The position numbers were made by a program, and so were the translations under genes. From Mucilaginibacter aquatilis (GTDB lineage: Bacteria > Bacteroidota > Bacteroidia > Sphingobacteriales > Sphingobacteriaceae): 64,000 nt of DNA. Below the pieces are notes generated by a model. It was not told the origin of the DNA and ran no database searches. It saw nothing but the letters and a program-made list of their open reading frames with translations. The DNA is taken from NCBI RefSeq assembly GCF_009755275.1, contig NZ_WQLA01000002.1, forward strand, positions 675,325-739,324. The letters run 5' to 3'. Positions 36,044 through 44,383 of the stretch are shown here, one piece after another. Position 1 is the stretch's first letter. Each line of letters opens with the position of its first letter.

Positions 36044-36060
36044 CTTCAATTAAAATATTG

Positions 36061-36120
36061 GCTTAAACATGCTATAGTTTAAGCACAAAAAAACGGCTAA
36101 GTAATTCTTAGCCGTTTTTT
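36061..36120. terminator. Double hairpin after the cold-shock gene
   Basis: First hairpin: GCTTAAAC (36061-36068) with GTTTAAGC (36077-36084). Second: 36087-36101 with 36107-36120 (core ACGGCTAAG / CTTAGCCGT) and A/T runs on both sides. The second is a good bidirectional terminator between the cold-shock gene and the convergent DUF4407 gene. Confidence 0.85.
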
Positions 36121-36137
36121 ATTTACGTTATACAGTT

Positions 36138-37256
36138 TTAATCGTAGTTATGCCTCTCAAGGTCATAGTCAGATTGTGCCGAAATTATCTTTTTCTTCTT
36201 ATTAATATCCGCTCCAACCTGGTGATCAAACACCTCGTCTGTTACCAGTATTTCGCGGTCTTTATCGCGTTCGGCGTAATGAATGTTAGCTTCGGCAAGG
36301 CGTGCAACAGCAACATCGTAAGGGCCTTTAGGACTCATCAATTTTACAAATACAGGTAAGCATTCAAACAATATAAATAGGTAGCCAATAAATGACTGCG
36401 CCATATAAGTGTCCAGGTCGCGGGTGCCATCTTGCCTGAATGATAATTGGCCAAGTGCCCAGTTGCGGTCAGCAAAACCTGCGATATCAGCAAGGCTGTC
36501 CAATTGCTTGTTGTTAAACAATCTGGTGTTGCTTAAGCCTTCAAAGTCTTTACGTTGGCCCAGGTATTGTTCCATGCGTCCCAAATCTTCTGTAACAGTT
36601 TTCAAACGGGCTTCTTTCTCCTGCAAAACAGCTTCTTTTTGCTTTGCATAAGTGCCGTAACCTGTTATACCTGATGTTTGGTTAGTTTTGTCGCCAAAAA
36701 CTTCCTGATTAAGTTGCACACGTGAACGGTTAATATCGCGCTCTAAAGAGTCTTTTTCCTTTTTAAGGTCTGCATTTTTGTTTAGCTCCATAGCATACTT
36801 TTGCGAGTATGTTTTCTGCAGCGTATCAATTTTACGATTTTGCCCTTTTATATAAGCCTCTTTCAGTTTGCCTCTTATTTCCTTGTCAAATATTTTAAGC
36901 TCCAGCGGACGAGAGATAACCATACCAATCATAATGGCCAGTAAAATACGCGGGGTGGCTTGTAAAAGCTGCTGGTTGGTACTGCCTTGTTTGTTTATGC
37001 TCGATACAATGTAGCGGTCCATGTTAAATATGGCCAGCCCCCACATAACACCAAAAAGCAACGCAAATATGGTAGCAAAGGTGTTGCCGCTAAATACAAA
37101 GTACATAGCGTAGCCACCCGATAAAGAAGCAAATAAAGCTGTAAAGAAAATAGTGGCCCCTATACCAAAGTACCTGTTATGCTCAATGGGATACTTTTTA
37201 AGGGTTTCAATATGCGCTCCCGAACAGAACCAAAAAAAACGGGTTACCTTTCTCAT
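36138..37256 (-). CDS. DUF4407 membrane protein
   Basis: A 372-residue protein of the DUF4407 family, function unknown. Four hydrophobic segments are visible: about 31-55, 60-77, 104-118 and 285-302 (GYLFILFECLPVFVKLM). Between the third and fourth lies a large coiled-coil region of about 140 residues rich in Lys, Glu and Leu (for example NKNADLKKEKDSLERDINRS). MRKVTRFFWFCSGAH is the typical N-terminus. It is monocistronic, divergent from the rhodanese gene. Confidence 0.88.
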   Translation of the reverse strand: MRKVTRFFWFCSGAHIETLKKYPIEHNRYFGIGATIFFTALFASLSGGYAMYFVFSGNTFATIFALLFGVMWGLAIFNMDRYIVSSINKQGSTNQQLLQATPRILLAIMIGMVISRPLELKIFDKEIRGKLKEAYIKGQNRKIDTLQKTYSQKYAMELNKNADLKKEKDSLERDINRSRVQLNQEVFGDKTNQTSGITGYGTYAKQKEAVLQEKEARLKTVTEDLGRMEQYLGQRKDFEGLSNTRLFNNKQLDSLADIAGFADRNWALGQLSFRQDGTRDLDTYMAQSFIGYLFILFECLPVFVKLMSPKGPYDVAVARLAEANIHYAERDKDREILVTDEVFDHQVGADINKKKKIISAQSDYDLERHNYD

Positions 37257-37356
37257 CTATAACTAATGTACAAAAATTGTGCTGTAATTATATGTGAAAC
37301 GCCGCTGGTTGCTGAATGTTACACTTTTACGACTGAATTTTTAGGATTTAAAACTA

Positions 37357-37364
37357 TACCTTTG
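37357..37364 (+). promoter_or_regulatory. -7 promoter element before the rhodanese gene
   Basis: TACCTTTG matches TAnnTTTG and lies 18 bases before the ATG at 37383; this supports 37383 rather than an upstream start. Confidence 0.6.
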
Positions 37365-37382
37365 ACCTCAAATTTGGCACCC

Positions 37383-37697
37383 ATGAAAGAAGTTACTGTA
37401 GAAGACCTGAAAAGGATGAAAGAAAACGGCGAAGATTTTCAACTGATCGACGTGCGTGAAGACTTTGAATACCAGATGTCGAACCTTGAGGGCGATAATA
37501 TTCCGTTAAGCGGCGTTGTTATTGAGGCTGATAAGATAAGCAAAGATAAACCTGTTGTAATTATGTGCCGCAGCGGAAAGCGTAGCGCTATGGCTGTTAT
37601 GCAATTGGAGCAACAAGGTTATGAAAACCTGTACAATTTAAAAGGCGGTATACTTGCCTGGCAGCAGGAAATTGATCCTAATATAAGCGTATATTAA
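37383..37697 (+). CDS. Rhodanese-like domain protein
   Basis: A 104-residue single rhodanese domain, a sulfur-carrying or sulfurtransferase fold in the cytoplasm. DFQLIDVREDFEYQ is the conserved domain start; the active loop is CRSGKRS with the persulfide-forming Cys; GYENLYNLKGGILAWQQE closes the domain. I start at 37383 because the promoter element and the domain boundary agree; a longer frame begins at 37266. A small membrane protein follows after one base, likely in the same operon. Confidence 0.92.
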   Translation: MKEVTVEDLKRMKENGEDFQLIDVREDFEYQMSNLEGDNIPLSGVVIEADKISKDKPVVIMCRSGKRSAMAVMQLEQQGYENLYNLKGGILAWQQEIDPNISVY

Positions 37698-37698
37698 T

Positions 37699-37896
37699 AT
37701 GGCCTTTAAGCTTCTGTTAAACGTACTGTATACTATTGGCATTTTAATAAGCCTGTACACCATATACTGGGGCGTTACCCACGGGCGCTGGGAGTTTATT
37801 GTAGGCGGAGCTTTTGTAGGCATTATATTCTTTCTGCTGAAAATTACGCTTATGAAAGAAGTGCGTGCCATGCAGAAGCCGGCATCAAAGAAATAG
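37699..37896 (+). CDS. Small membrane protein, 65 residues
   Basis: A protein with two predicted membrane helices (about residues 5-25 and 33-50; LLLNVLYTIGILISLYTIYW and FIVGGAFVGIIFFLLKI) and a basic C-terminal tail. I know no function. It begins one base after the rhodanese stop and is followed by a strong terminator, so the two genes form a unit. Confidence 0.75.
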   Translation: MAFKLLLNVLYTIGILISLYTIYWGVTHGRWEFIVGGAFVGIIFFLLKITLMKEVRAMQKPASKK

Positions 37897-37902
37897 ATAA
37901 TT

Positions 37903-37957
37903 AAAAAGGGTGGCAAAGCAACAAAAAGTTATTCTGTTGCTTTGTCACCCTTTTTTT
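37903..37957 (+). terminator. Terminator after the rhodanese operon
   Basis: A long stem pairs AAAAAGGGTG-G-CAAAGCAACA (37903-37923) with TGTTGCTTTG-T-CACCC and a run of seven T. One mismatch interrupts about 20 paired positions. Confidence 0.9.
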
Positions 37958-37985
37958 GAAGCTTACAATTGCTGTAAGTGATAGT

Positions 37986-38132
37986 TTACCTGGTTTTGGC
38001 AGTATGAGCTCTGCCATCGTTAACGCCATCAATAAAGCCCCGCTTTACATCTTTCCAGTTTTTTAGTACCGATATAAGCAAAACTATAATTAAGGCTGTA
38101 ACTATCCTTTTAAAGGTTAGTCCGCTGCGCAT
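37986..38132 (-). CDS. Small membrane protein, 48 residues
   Basis: A short protein with one predicted membrane helix (about 8-24, FKRIVTALIIVLLISVL) and a polar tail (KNWKDVKRGFIDGVNDGRA). ATG 38132 is chosen over a longer frame at 38240, which would overlap the end of the epimerase gene. Function unknown; similar tiny membrane proteins are common in the phylum. Confidence 0.5.
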   Translation of the reverse strand: MRSGLTFKRIVTALIIVLLISVLKNWKDVKRGFIDGVNDGRAHTAKTR

Positions 38133-38188
38133 AAAATAAAAGTTTATAATTGGTTTATAATGGCTGCAATTTATACAAAGTAAACTAA

Positions 38189-39214
38189 TTAAGCAACAGA
38201 TAGTTGCACTCCTAAACCAGGTGCGTTGCTCGATGCCCATTTGCCGTTAATCATAACCGGATTTTCAAATGGGTTATTACTGGTTAGCAGCGGGCCATCC
38301 AAGTCAGCCCAATCACATTGCGGTGCCAAAGCGGCTGCAGCAAGGGTGGCGCAACTGGTTTCGCTCATACAGCCAATTAAAATTTTCATACCTAGTTCAC
38401 GAGCTTTATCAATCATTAGCTTTGCCTCATGCATTCCGGCCGATTTCATCAGTTTAACGTTAACTCCATGGTATATACCCTCAGCTAGTTCAACATCAGG
38501 CAGGCGTTGTACAGCTTCATCGCCAATTATAGGTATGGGACTTCGCTGGGTAAGCCAGGCATTGCTGTGTAAATCTGTTTTTGCAAAAGGCTGCTCAATA
38601 AGCTCTACGCCCTGTTCAAATAGCCAATGCACCATATCAAGGCTTGCCTCACGGTTTGTCCAGCCTTGGTTGGCGTCAACATATAAGGGCACATTAGTAA
38701 CTGAGCGTACTGTTTCAATAAGCACTTTATCGGCCTCACCGCTTAACTTCACCTTAATTACTTTCAGGCCTGCAGCTTCCTCTACTTTTTGCAGTAGTAC
38801 CTCAGGTTTGTCAATGCCAATAGTTATACTTGTAATGGGCATTGTTTGGACGTTGCTGCCCATTAGCTGCCAACAAGGTTTATTTAATAGCTTACCTTCA
38901 AGGTCATGTAACGCAATGTCAACAGCTGCCTTTACAGCCGGGTTGCCTGGTGCAAGGCTGTCAATATAAGCGGTAATTTCATTATAATTGAATGGAAAAG
39001 TTAATTTTGAACTATCAATACTTTTCAAAAATGCCGTAGCCGATGCTATGCTTTCGCCCCAATACGGAACCATAGACGCCTCGCCGTATCCAGTATACCC
39101 TTCATAACTTATGTTAACAAGCATAATTGGAGTGTAGGTTCGTGAATAATGTGCTATTGTAAAACGGTGTTTCAGCAACAGCTCAAACGGCTTATAGGTG
39201 ATAATCATGTTCAT
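38189..39214 (-). CDS. Dipeptide epimerase (enolase superfamily)
   Basis: An enolase-superfamily enzyme, probably an L-Ala-D/L-Glu or related dipeptide epimerase acting in peptidoglycan peptide recycling. The lid domain is at the N-terminus (TYTPIMLVNISYEGYTGYGEA); the barrel has the catalytic Lys of KVIKVKLSG, metal ligands in YVDANQGW, IEQPF and IIGDEAV, the second Lys in GVNVKLMKSAG, and the signature DLDGPLL near the end. 341 residues is normal. The exact dipeptide cannot be told from sequence. Confidence 0.9.
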   Translation of the reverse strand: MNMIITYKPFELLLKHRFTIAHYSRTYTPIMLVNISYEGYTGYGEASMVPYWGESIASATAFLKSIDSSKLTFPFNYNEITAYIDSLAPGNPAVKAAVDIALHDLEGKLLNKPCWQLMGSNVQTMPITSITIGIDKPEVLLQKVEEAAGLKVIKVKLSGEADKVLIETVRSVTNVPLYVDANQGWTNREASLDMVHWLFEQGVELIEQPFAKTDLHSNAWLTQRSPIPIIGDEAVQRLPDVELAEGIYHGVNVKLMKSAGMHEAKLMIDKARELGMKILIGCMSETSCATLAAAALAPQCDWADLDGPLLTSNNPFENPVMINGKWASSNAPGLGVQLSVA

Positions 39215-39285
39215 CTAAACTAATCATTTTACAATTTATACATATTACATTTAACGGTTATAAATGATGATTTGGGTATGGTACG

Positions 39286-39293
39286 TATCTTTG
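39286..39293 (+). promoter_or_regulatory. -7 promoter element adjacent to the start codon
   Basis: TATCTTTG is a perfect -7 match ending four bases before the ATG at 39298, again suggesting a leaderless or nearly leaderless transcript. No -33 element at a proper distance. Confidence 0.5.
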
Positions 39294-39297
39294 CAAC

Positions 39298-40290
39298 ATG
39301 CCGGCAAATTTATATAACCCGTTTGAGCGCTTTAGTTTTAGTAATCGTAACTGTTTTTTAACCGGGCAACCGTTGACATCTGAGGAAGAAAAGATACAGG
39401 TTTTTCCAACCTGGCTAATGACACGGTACCATCTTGAAGACAAGGTTATAAAGCTGCTGGATGAAAGCTACACAGGTTATAAAGATTTAAAGTTGCCATG
39501 CTCGTCAGCTGTTAATGAGCAATACATTGCACCTCTTGAAAGTGAAATTGAAACAGCTTTTTTGGCCGGATATGACGCTGTTAAAGAGTTAGAGCCATTA
39601 AAACTATTTCAATGGGCAGGCAAATTACTTTACGGTATTATTTTTAACGAGTTGCAGGCCGGCATAAGGCAGCAACACGCGCAGGGCGAATCATTTCATT
39701 TATCAGAAGGATTAAAGCATAAGTTTAGTCACCTGCACTTAATGCTGCAAAGCCTTAATCAGCCTATTGAGTTTGATGGTTTTAGCCCGTACAGCCTGTT
39801 TTTGTTTAAGGTTGATAACCCAGAGAACGAGTTTTCGTACCGCGATGAAATCAATACACTTACCTTTTCATTACGCATACAAAATTTTGGCTTAGTTATA
39901 TGCCTGCAGGATAATGGAGCTAATCGTCGTTATCATCAGGAACTAATTAGCAAAATTGAGCATGATACGTTGCATCCCATTCAATTTGAGGAGGTATGTG
40001 CAAAGATATTTTACTCGGCGTTTTTGTTTAATCGTTTACCCGAGTACGAGATTATGCCAATTGGTGAAGAGATTTTTATAGAAGCCAATGCCTTAAGAGG
40101 TACAAGCGGCCGGCCTGTTTTTGATGATTGGCAAAATAAAACATACGGGCAGGTATTAGAAAACTTTTGGAAGCGCTGGGGCTTTATTCTGCTCGAAATT
40201 ATTAAGGATCCGGAAAACCCCATGAGCTTTTTGTTTACAAAAGACGGCTACAAAATAGGAGCAGAGGCTTGCCCGCCCGAAAGGCAATAG
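39298..40290 (+). CDS. Conserved hypothetical protein, 330 residues
   Basis: I do not recognise a characterised family. The protein is soluble, without signal peptide or membrane segment. The N-terminal stretch RNCFLTGQPLTSEEEKIQV and then FPTWLMTRYHLED recalls the beginning of HNH-type zinc-binding domains, but no second Cys pair or HNH core follows. The remainder is helical with YSLFLFKVDNPENEFSYRD and GQVLENFWKRWGFILLEI. It is alone, between the divergent epimerase and the convergent M16 peptidase gene. Confidence 0.75.
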   Translation: MPANLYNPFERFSFSNRNCFLTGQPLTSEEEKIQVFPTWLMTRYHLEDKVIKLLDESYTGYKDLKLPCSSAVNEQYIAPLESEIETAFLAGYDAVKELEPLKLFQWAGKLLYGIIFNELQAGIRQQHAQGESFHLSEGLKHKFSHLHLMLQSLNQPIEFDGFSPYSLFLFKVDNPENEFSYRDEINTLTFSLRIQNFGLVICLQDNGANRRYHQELISKIEHDTLHPIQFEEVCAKIFYSAFLFNRLPEYEIMPIGEEIFIEANALRGTSGRPVFDDWQNKTYGQVLENFWKRWGFILLEIIKDPENPMSFLFTKDGYKIGAEACPPERQ

Positions 40291-40296
40291 CCAATG

Positions 40297-41529
40297 TTAA
40301 TCTTTGGGTTCAAACAACAAAGTAAGCAGGCTTTGCTCATCAAAAATTTGGTTGCTTATCTCTAAAATTTGTTCAGCAGTCACGGCATTTATTTTATCAA
40401 ATACCTGTTGCAGGGTATCAACGCAATTGAAGTCAATAAGGCTTTTTGCCATTGATATGATAAGGCTCAGGCGGTTTTCTTCAGCAAGTGCAATTTGCCC
40501 TATAAACTTTTGCCTGGCTTGATGGAGCTGTAAGGTGCCCAGTTTATTTTCGCGCAGCTTTCTAAGCTCTTTGTGTATAAGCTTTAAGGCTTTGCCGGCT
40601 TTTTCCTCATCGGTGCCAAAGTATATGGTAAATATACCGGTATCGGTAAACGGTGTATAGTTTGACTCAATAGTGTAAGCAATGCCGTATTTTTCGCGTA
40701 TTTCAAGATTAAGCCTGCTGCTCATGCCCATGCCTCCAAGCAGGTTGTTTACCAGCAATAAACCACTTTTATGCGGATGTGATGAGCTGAATGCCACGTT
40801 GCCAATAATGCCGTGCAGCTGTGAAATAGGCTTTTGAACTTTTATAAGCTGGCTTTGAGGTGCGCCGGGAGCCACGCGGTTTTTAATAGCCTTATTTTCT
40901 TTAATGCTGCCAAAGTACTTTTCGGCAAGTTTTACAAGCTTGTCAAAACTATAGTCGCCGGTTACGGCAAATACCATTTCATAGGTATTGTAGTTGGCAG
41001 CGGTGAAGTTATCGATGTCTGCGCGCTTTAAACTTTGTACAGTATCATCAGTACCCAATATGTTATTACCAAGTGGATGGCCGCTAAAAAGATAGCTTTC
41101 AAAATCATCCTGAATGGCTTCTTCAGGCTGATCCTGGTAAGAAGCAATTTCATCTAAAATAACACTTCGCTCCTTAGTAAGCTCCTCTTCAGGAAAAGTA
41201 GAGTGAAAAACGATGTCTTCAAATAAATCAATAGTGCGTTCAAGATGCTCCTTAAGCAATGAGGCATGTATACAGGTGTACTCTTTGGTGGTATAGGCAT
41301 TTAAATCAGCGCCAACCAGTTCAAGCCTGTTTAATATTTGATTGGTGTTACGACGCTCAGTTTGCTTAAACAACAAATGTTCAATGAAGTGTGCAAGGCC
41401 GTCTTTGCCCTGGCTTTCATCGCGGGCACCGGCATTAACAATAAAGCAGGTGTGGGTTATATTGGATGGTGCGTGCTTGAACAATAGTCTTATACCATTG
41501 CCAAGTGTATGTACCTGGTAATCTATCAT
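40297..41529 (-). CDS. M16-family zinc metallopeptidase
   Basis: A pitrilysin/processing-peptidase-like protein of 410 residues with two related halves. The zinc site is H47-F-I-E50-H51 in GLAHFIEHLLFK, with the third ligand Glu expected about 75 residues on, in the segment ERSVILDEIASYQD. The second half includes GLLLVNNLLGGMGMSSRL and EKYGIAYTIESNY. No signal peptide, so it is probably cytoplasmic. Short relatives are present in most Bacteroidota. Divergent from hpt. Confidence 0.92.
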   Translation of the reverse strand: MIDYQVHTLGNGIRLLFKHAPSNITHTCFIVNAGARDESQGKDGLAHFIEHLLFKQTERRNTNQILNRLELVGADLNAYTTKEYTCIHASLLKEHLERTIDLFEDIVFHSTFPEEELTKERSVILDEIASYQDQPEEAIQDDFESYLFSGHPLGNNILGTDDTVQSLKRADIDNFTAANYNTYEMVFAVTGDYSFDKLVKLAEKYFGSIKENKAIKNRVAPGAPQSQLIKVQKPISQLHGIIGNVAFSSSHPHKSGLLLVNNLLGGMGMSSRLNLEIREKYGIAYTIESNYTPFTDTGIFTIYFGTDEEKAGKALKLIHKELRKLRENKLGTLQLHQARQKFIGQIALAEENRLSLIISMAKSLIDFNCVDTLQQVFDKINAVTAEQILEISNQIFDEQSLLTLLFEPKD

Positions 41530-41670
41530 GGAGGGGCAAAGATACGCTAAATATTATCAGTAGCCGATAGTGTGAATAGCAGGCTAATGCGTATTATTGT
41601 GTATAAAATGTAATACTTTTTATAGTTTAATTTACGTTTACCATTATTTCTGTTAACAAAATTGAGCATA

Positions 41671-42204
41671 ATGAAAATTGCCGACCTCACATTTGAACCG
41701 CTTATTGAAGCCGATGCCATTGCCAAACGCATAAACTTAATGAGCGAACAATTGAATGCCGACTATGCCGACCGCTCACCTATATTTATTGGTGTTTTAA
41801 GCGGTAGCTTTATGTTTATTTCTGACCTTATTAAGCAGGTAAACATTCCGTGCGAAGTTACATTTACTAAACTTGCTTCTTACTTTGGAGGTACCAGCTC
41901 TACACATAAAATTCGTGAAGACATTGATATAAGTGTTGATATAAGCGGGAGGCATGTGATCATTGTTGAAGATATTGTAGATACAGGCAATACGCTGGCT
42001 TATTTAATTGAGAAACTAAAGCTTTACAGCCCGGCTTCGGTACGGGTGTGCTCATTACTCTTGAAACCTGCAAAGCTCGAAACTTCGATAGAGGAGCTAC
42101 GCTACGTTGGCTTTGAGATTGAGAATGAGTTTGTAGTGGGTTATGGGCTTGATTATAATGAGCTGGGCCGTAACCTGCCCAGCATATACAGGCAAATAAG
42201 TTAG
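41671..42204 (+). CDS. hpt: Hypoxanthine phosphoribosyltransferase
   Basis: A purine salvage enzyme that joins hypoxanthine (or guanine) to PRPP. The PRPP-binding signature is VIIVEDIVDTGNTLAYLI with its acidic pair; other features are GVLSGSFMFISDL near the N-terminus and FVVGYGLDYNELGRNLP at the end. 177 residues from ATG 41671; a TTG three codons upstream is in frame but less likely. Monocistronic. Confidence 0.94.
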   Translation: MKIADLTFEPLIEADAIAKRINLMSEQLNADYADRSPIFIGVLSGSFMFISDLIKQVNIPCEVTFTKLASYFGGTSSTHKIREDIDISVDISGRHVIIVEDIVDTGNTLAYLIEKLKLYSPASVRVCSLLLKPAKLETSIEELRYVGFEIENEFVVGYGLDYNELGRNLPSIYRQIS

Positions 42205-42281
42205 CCACATTTACACTAAAGCATTTTTATGGATGGTACTGAAATTAAGTGCACCATCCATATGCAAATGACTGCAACAAA

Positions 42282-43817
42282 TTATCTTTCGGTGGCTACG
42301 ATATATTCAGGGTCATCAATAATGTTTACTTCAATAACATCATCTGCGTTTTTAAGCAACTTGCGGCAGTCGGCACTTAAGTGTTGAAGTTGAAGTTTTT
42401 TACCAGCCTGATGGTAGCGCTCGGTTAACTTGTTAAGCGCATCAATTGCCGACATGTCTGCAACCCGACTATCTTTAAAACTGATGATGGTATTTTCTGG
42501 GTCGCCGTTTACATCAAACTTTTCGTTAAAGGCTGTAATTGAACCAAAAAAGAGTGGTCCGTAAATTTCGTAATGTTTAGTGCCCTGCTTGTCTATATAC
42601 TTACGGGCTCTTATACGTTTTGCACTTTCCCAGGCAAAAACCAGTGCCGAAATTATTACGCCTATAAGTACTGCCAGTGCAAGATTATGCAGCCAAACGG
42701 TTATAAGTGCTACTAAAATTCCCACAAATACATCTTGCCTTGGCATTTTATTAATTACTCTGAAGCTTGCCCATTCAAATGTTCCAATAGCTACCATGAT
42801 CATCACTCCTGTTAATGCCGCCATAGGTACACGCTCAATAACCGGCGCTCCAAAAAGTATAATGCACAAAATTGTTAAGGCGGCTATGATGCCCGAAAGC
42901 CTTGCACGTGACCCCGCCGATAGGTTAACCAGTGTTTGCGCAATCATAGGGCAGCCACCCATGCCAAAAAAGAAACCGTTGAATATGTTAGCTGTGCCTT
43001 GTGCTACGCACTCGCGGTTGCTGTTGCCACGGGTTGCTGTCATTTCATCTACAAGGTTTAAGGTTAGCAAGCCTTCGGTTAAGCCTACGCCCGCCATAAT
43101 AAGCGAGTAAGGAAATATGAGTTTAAGCGTATCTAAAGTAAAAGGTATAGTCGGTATATGAAATGGGGGGAAGCCTCCGCTTACGGCAGCAATATCTTTA
43201 ACGGTTTTGGTTGGTATACCCAACACTAAAACGACAAGGTAAATTACAATTATTGCAACTAATGATGGCGGTACAGCTTTAGTAAAACGTGGCAGTATAA
43301 TAATTATGGCAATGGTGAGCGTAACCAAACCACTCATAATTAAAAGCGGAGTTCCGCTTAACCATGCTGATTGACCGTTTATTATGGTTTTAAACTGCTC
43401 AAACTGAGCGGTGAAAATTATTACAGCCAGTCCGTTTACAAAGCCGTACATAACTGGTTGGGGTACAAGGCGTACAAATTTGCCTAGTTTAAAAATACCA
43501 ACCATAATTTGAAATACACCAGCCAGCGCAACCGCTGCAAATACGAATTCAATACCGTGCGATTTCATAAGTGCAATAAGCACAATTACAGTAGCACCTG
43601 CACCGCCCGATATTAGTCCGGGCCTTCCGCCCAATACGGCAGTTACCAAACCCATTATGAAAGCAGCGTACAAGCCTACCAATGGTGGGAAACCTGCAAG
43701 AATTGCAAATGATAATGATTCGGGCATCATGGTCATGGCAACGGTTAAACCGGCCAAAACCTCATTTTTATAATTTACTTTTTGTGAAAAATCAAATAAG
43801 CGAAATAAAGCAGCCAT
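42282..43817 (-). CDS. SulP-family anion transporter with STAS domain
   Basis: A SulP/SLC26-type membrane carrier for sulfate, bicarbonate or another anion. About 10-12 hydrophobic segments cover residues 20-400 (for example SLSFAILAGFPPLVGLYAAF and the family motif GGCPMIAQTLVNLSAGSRAR). A shortened STAS domain is at the C-terminus (about 430-511; FKDSRVADMSAIDALNKL). The substrate is not predictable. It reads away from a 566-base gene-free stretch, where its promoter and leader should lie. Confidence 0.92.
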   Translation of the reverse strand: MAALFRLFDFSQKVNYKNEVLAGLTVAMTMMPESLSFAILAGFPPLVGLYAAFIMGLVTAVLGGRPGLISGGAGATVIVLIALMKSHGIEFVFAAVALAGVFQIMVGIFKLGKFVRLVPQPVMYGFVNGLAVIIFTAQFEQFKTIINGQSAWLSGTPLLIMSGLVTLTIAIIIILPRFTKAVPPSLVAIIVIYLVVLVLGIPTKTVKDIAAVSGGFPPFHIPTIPFTLDTLKLIFPYSLIMAGVGLTEGLLTLNLVDEMTATRGNSNRECVAQGTANIFNGFFFGMGGCPMIAQTLVNLSAGSRARLSGIIAALTILCIILFGAPVIERVPMAALTGVMIMVAIGTFEWASFRVINKMPRQDVFVGILVALITVWLHNLALAVLIGVIISALVFAWESAKRIRARKYIDKQGTKHYEIYGPLFFGSITAFNEKFDVNGDPENTIISFKDSRVADMSAIDALNKLTERYHQAGKKLQLQHLSADCRKLLKNADDVIEVNIIDDPEYIVATER

Positions 43818-44383
43818 AAAATTTATGTTGTGCGGCTACATCATTTGTAGCAGCCTTAAAAATTAGTAATTGAAATAATGATTGTTCCTTACATAGCAAG
43901 GAGAAGTGATTGGCTAATTACTAATCAAGGTGGTGTAACCGGGCTACTCAAAAAAGCGTTTTTCATCAGATGTTGTAAAAGTATGAAGTTATTGCTTAAT
44001 AGTTGTCTTTTTAAAAAGAGAGGTGGTAAGCGCTTTTGAAATGTTTGTAAAAAAGCAAAGCTCCTGATGGGCAGGAGCTTTTACTAACCAATTATAAACC
44101 TAAATTATGAGAAGACTTTTTTGTGTATCTTTTGAATACGGTGTAAAAGTAACACCTTCTAAATGAATTGCCAAATATTTTTTCAAAATAATTACAAATT
44201 ATTCATTTGGCAGGCGGTAGTTGTATGAAGTTGCCATAAAATTATACGATATGTTAATAAATGTTAAATTTATATGCATGTTGTAACGTGTTAATTACAA
44301 AAAGTTCAGTTTGACAATTGCCTGATTTTGAAAGCGTGGTTTATGATAAACGTTTGCAACCTTTGCTTCGTTATAATTTTTGA
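43818..44383. other. 566-bp gene-free region rich in inverted repeats
   Basis: No convincing coding sequence is present. Visible structures: GGCTAC/GTAGC hairpin (43834-43851); a 10-bp inverted repeat ATTAGTAATT (43862-43871) with AATTACTAAT (43916-43925), enclosing TCCTT/AAGGA (43886-43890, 43898-43902); TCTTTTTAAAAAGA (44010-44023); a terminator-like hairpin AAAGCTCCTG (44057-44066) with CAGGAGCTTT (44072-44081); and TGCCAAAT (44169-44176) with ATTTGGCA (44205-44212). Directly after the fourth hairpin is a 19-codon frame (44107-44166, MRRLFCVSFEYGVKVTPSK). It should contain the promoters of both divergent transporters and possibly one or more structured leaders or small RNAs. Confidence 0.6.

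Noticed and set aside
38226..38969. 247-codon plus-strand frame
   Set aside because: It lies opposite the dipeptide epimerase, which has all enolase-family motifs; the product is Ser/Thr/Pro-rich shadow sequence.
42580..43110. 176-codon plus-strand frame
   Set aside because: Antisense to the SulP transporter gene and without any recognisable motif.
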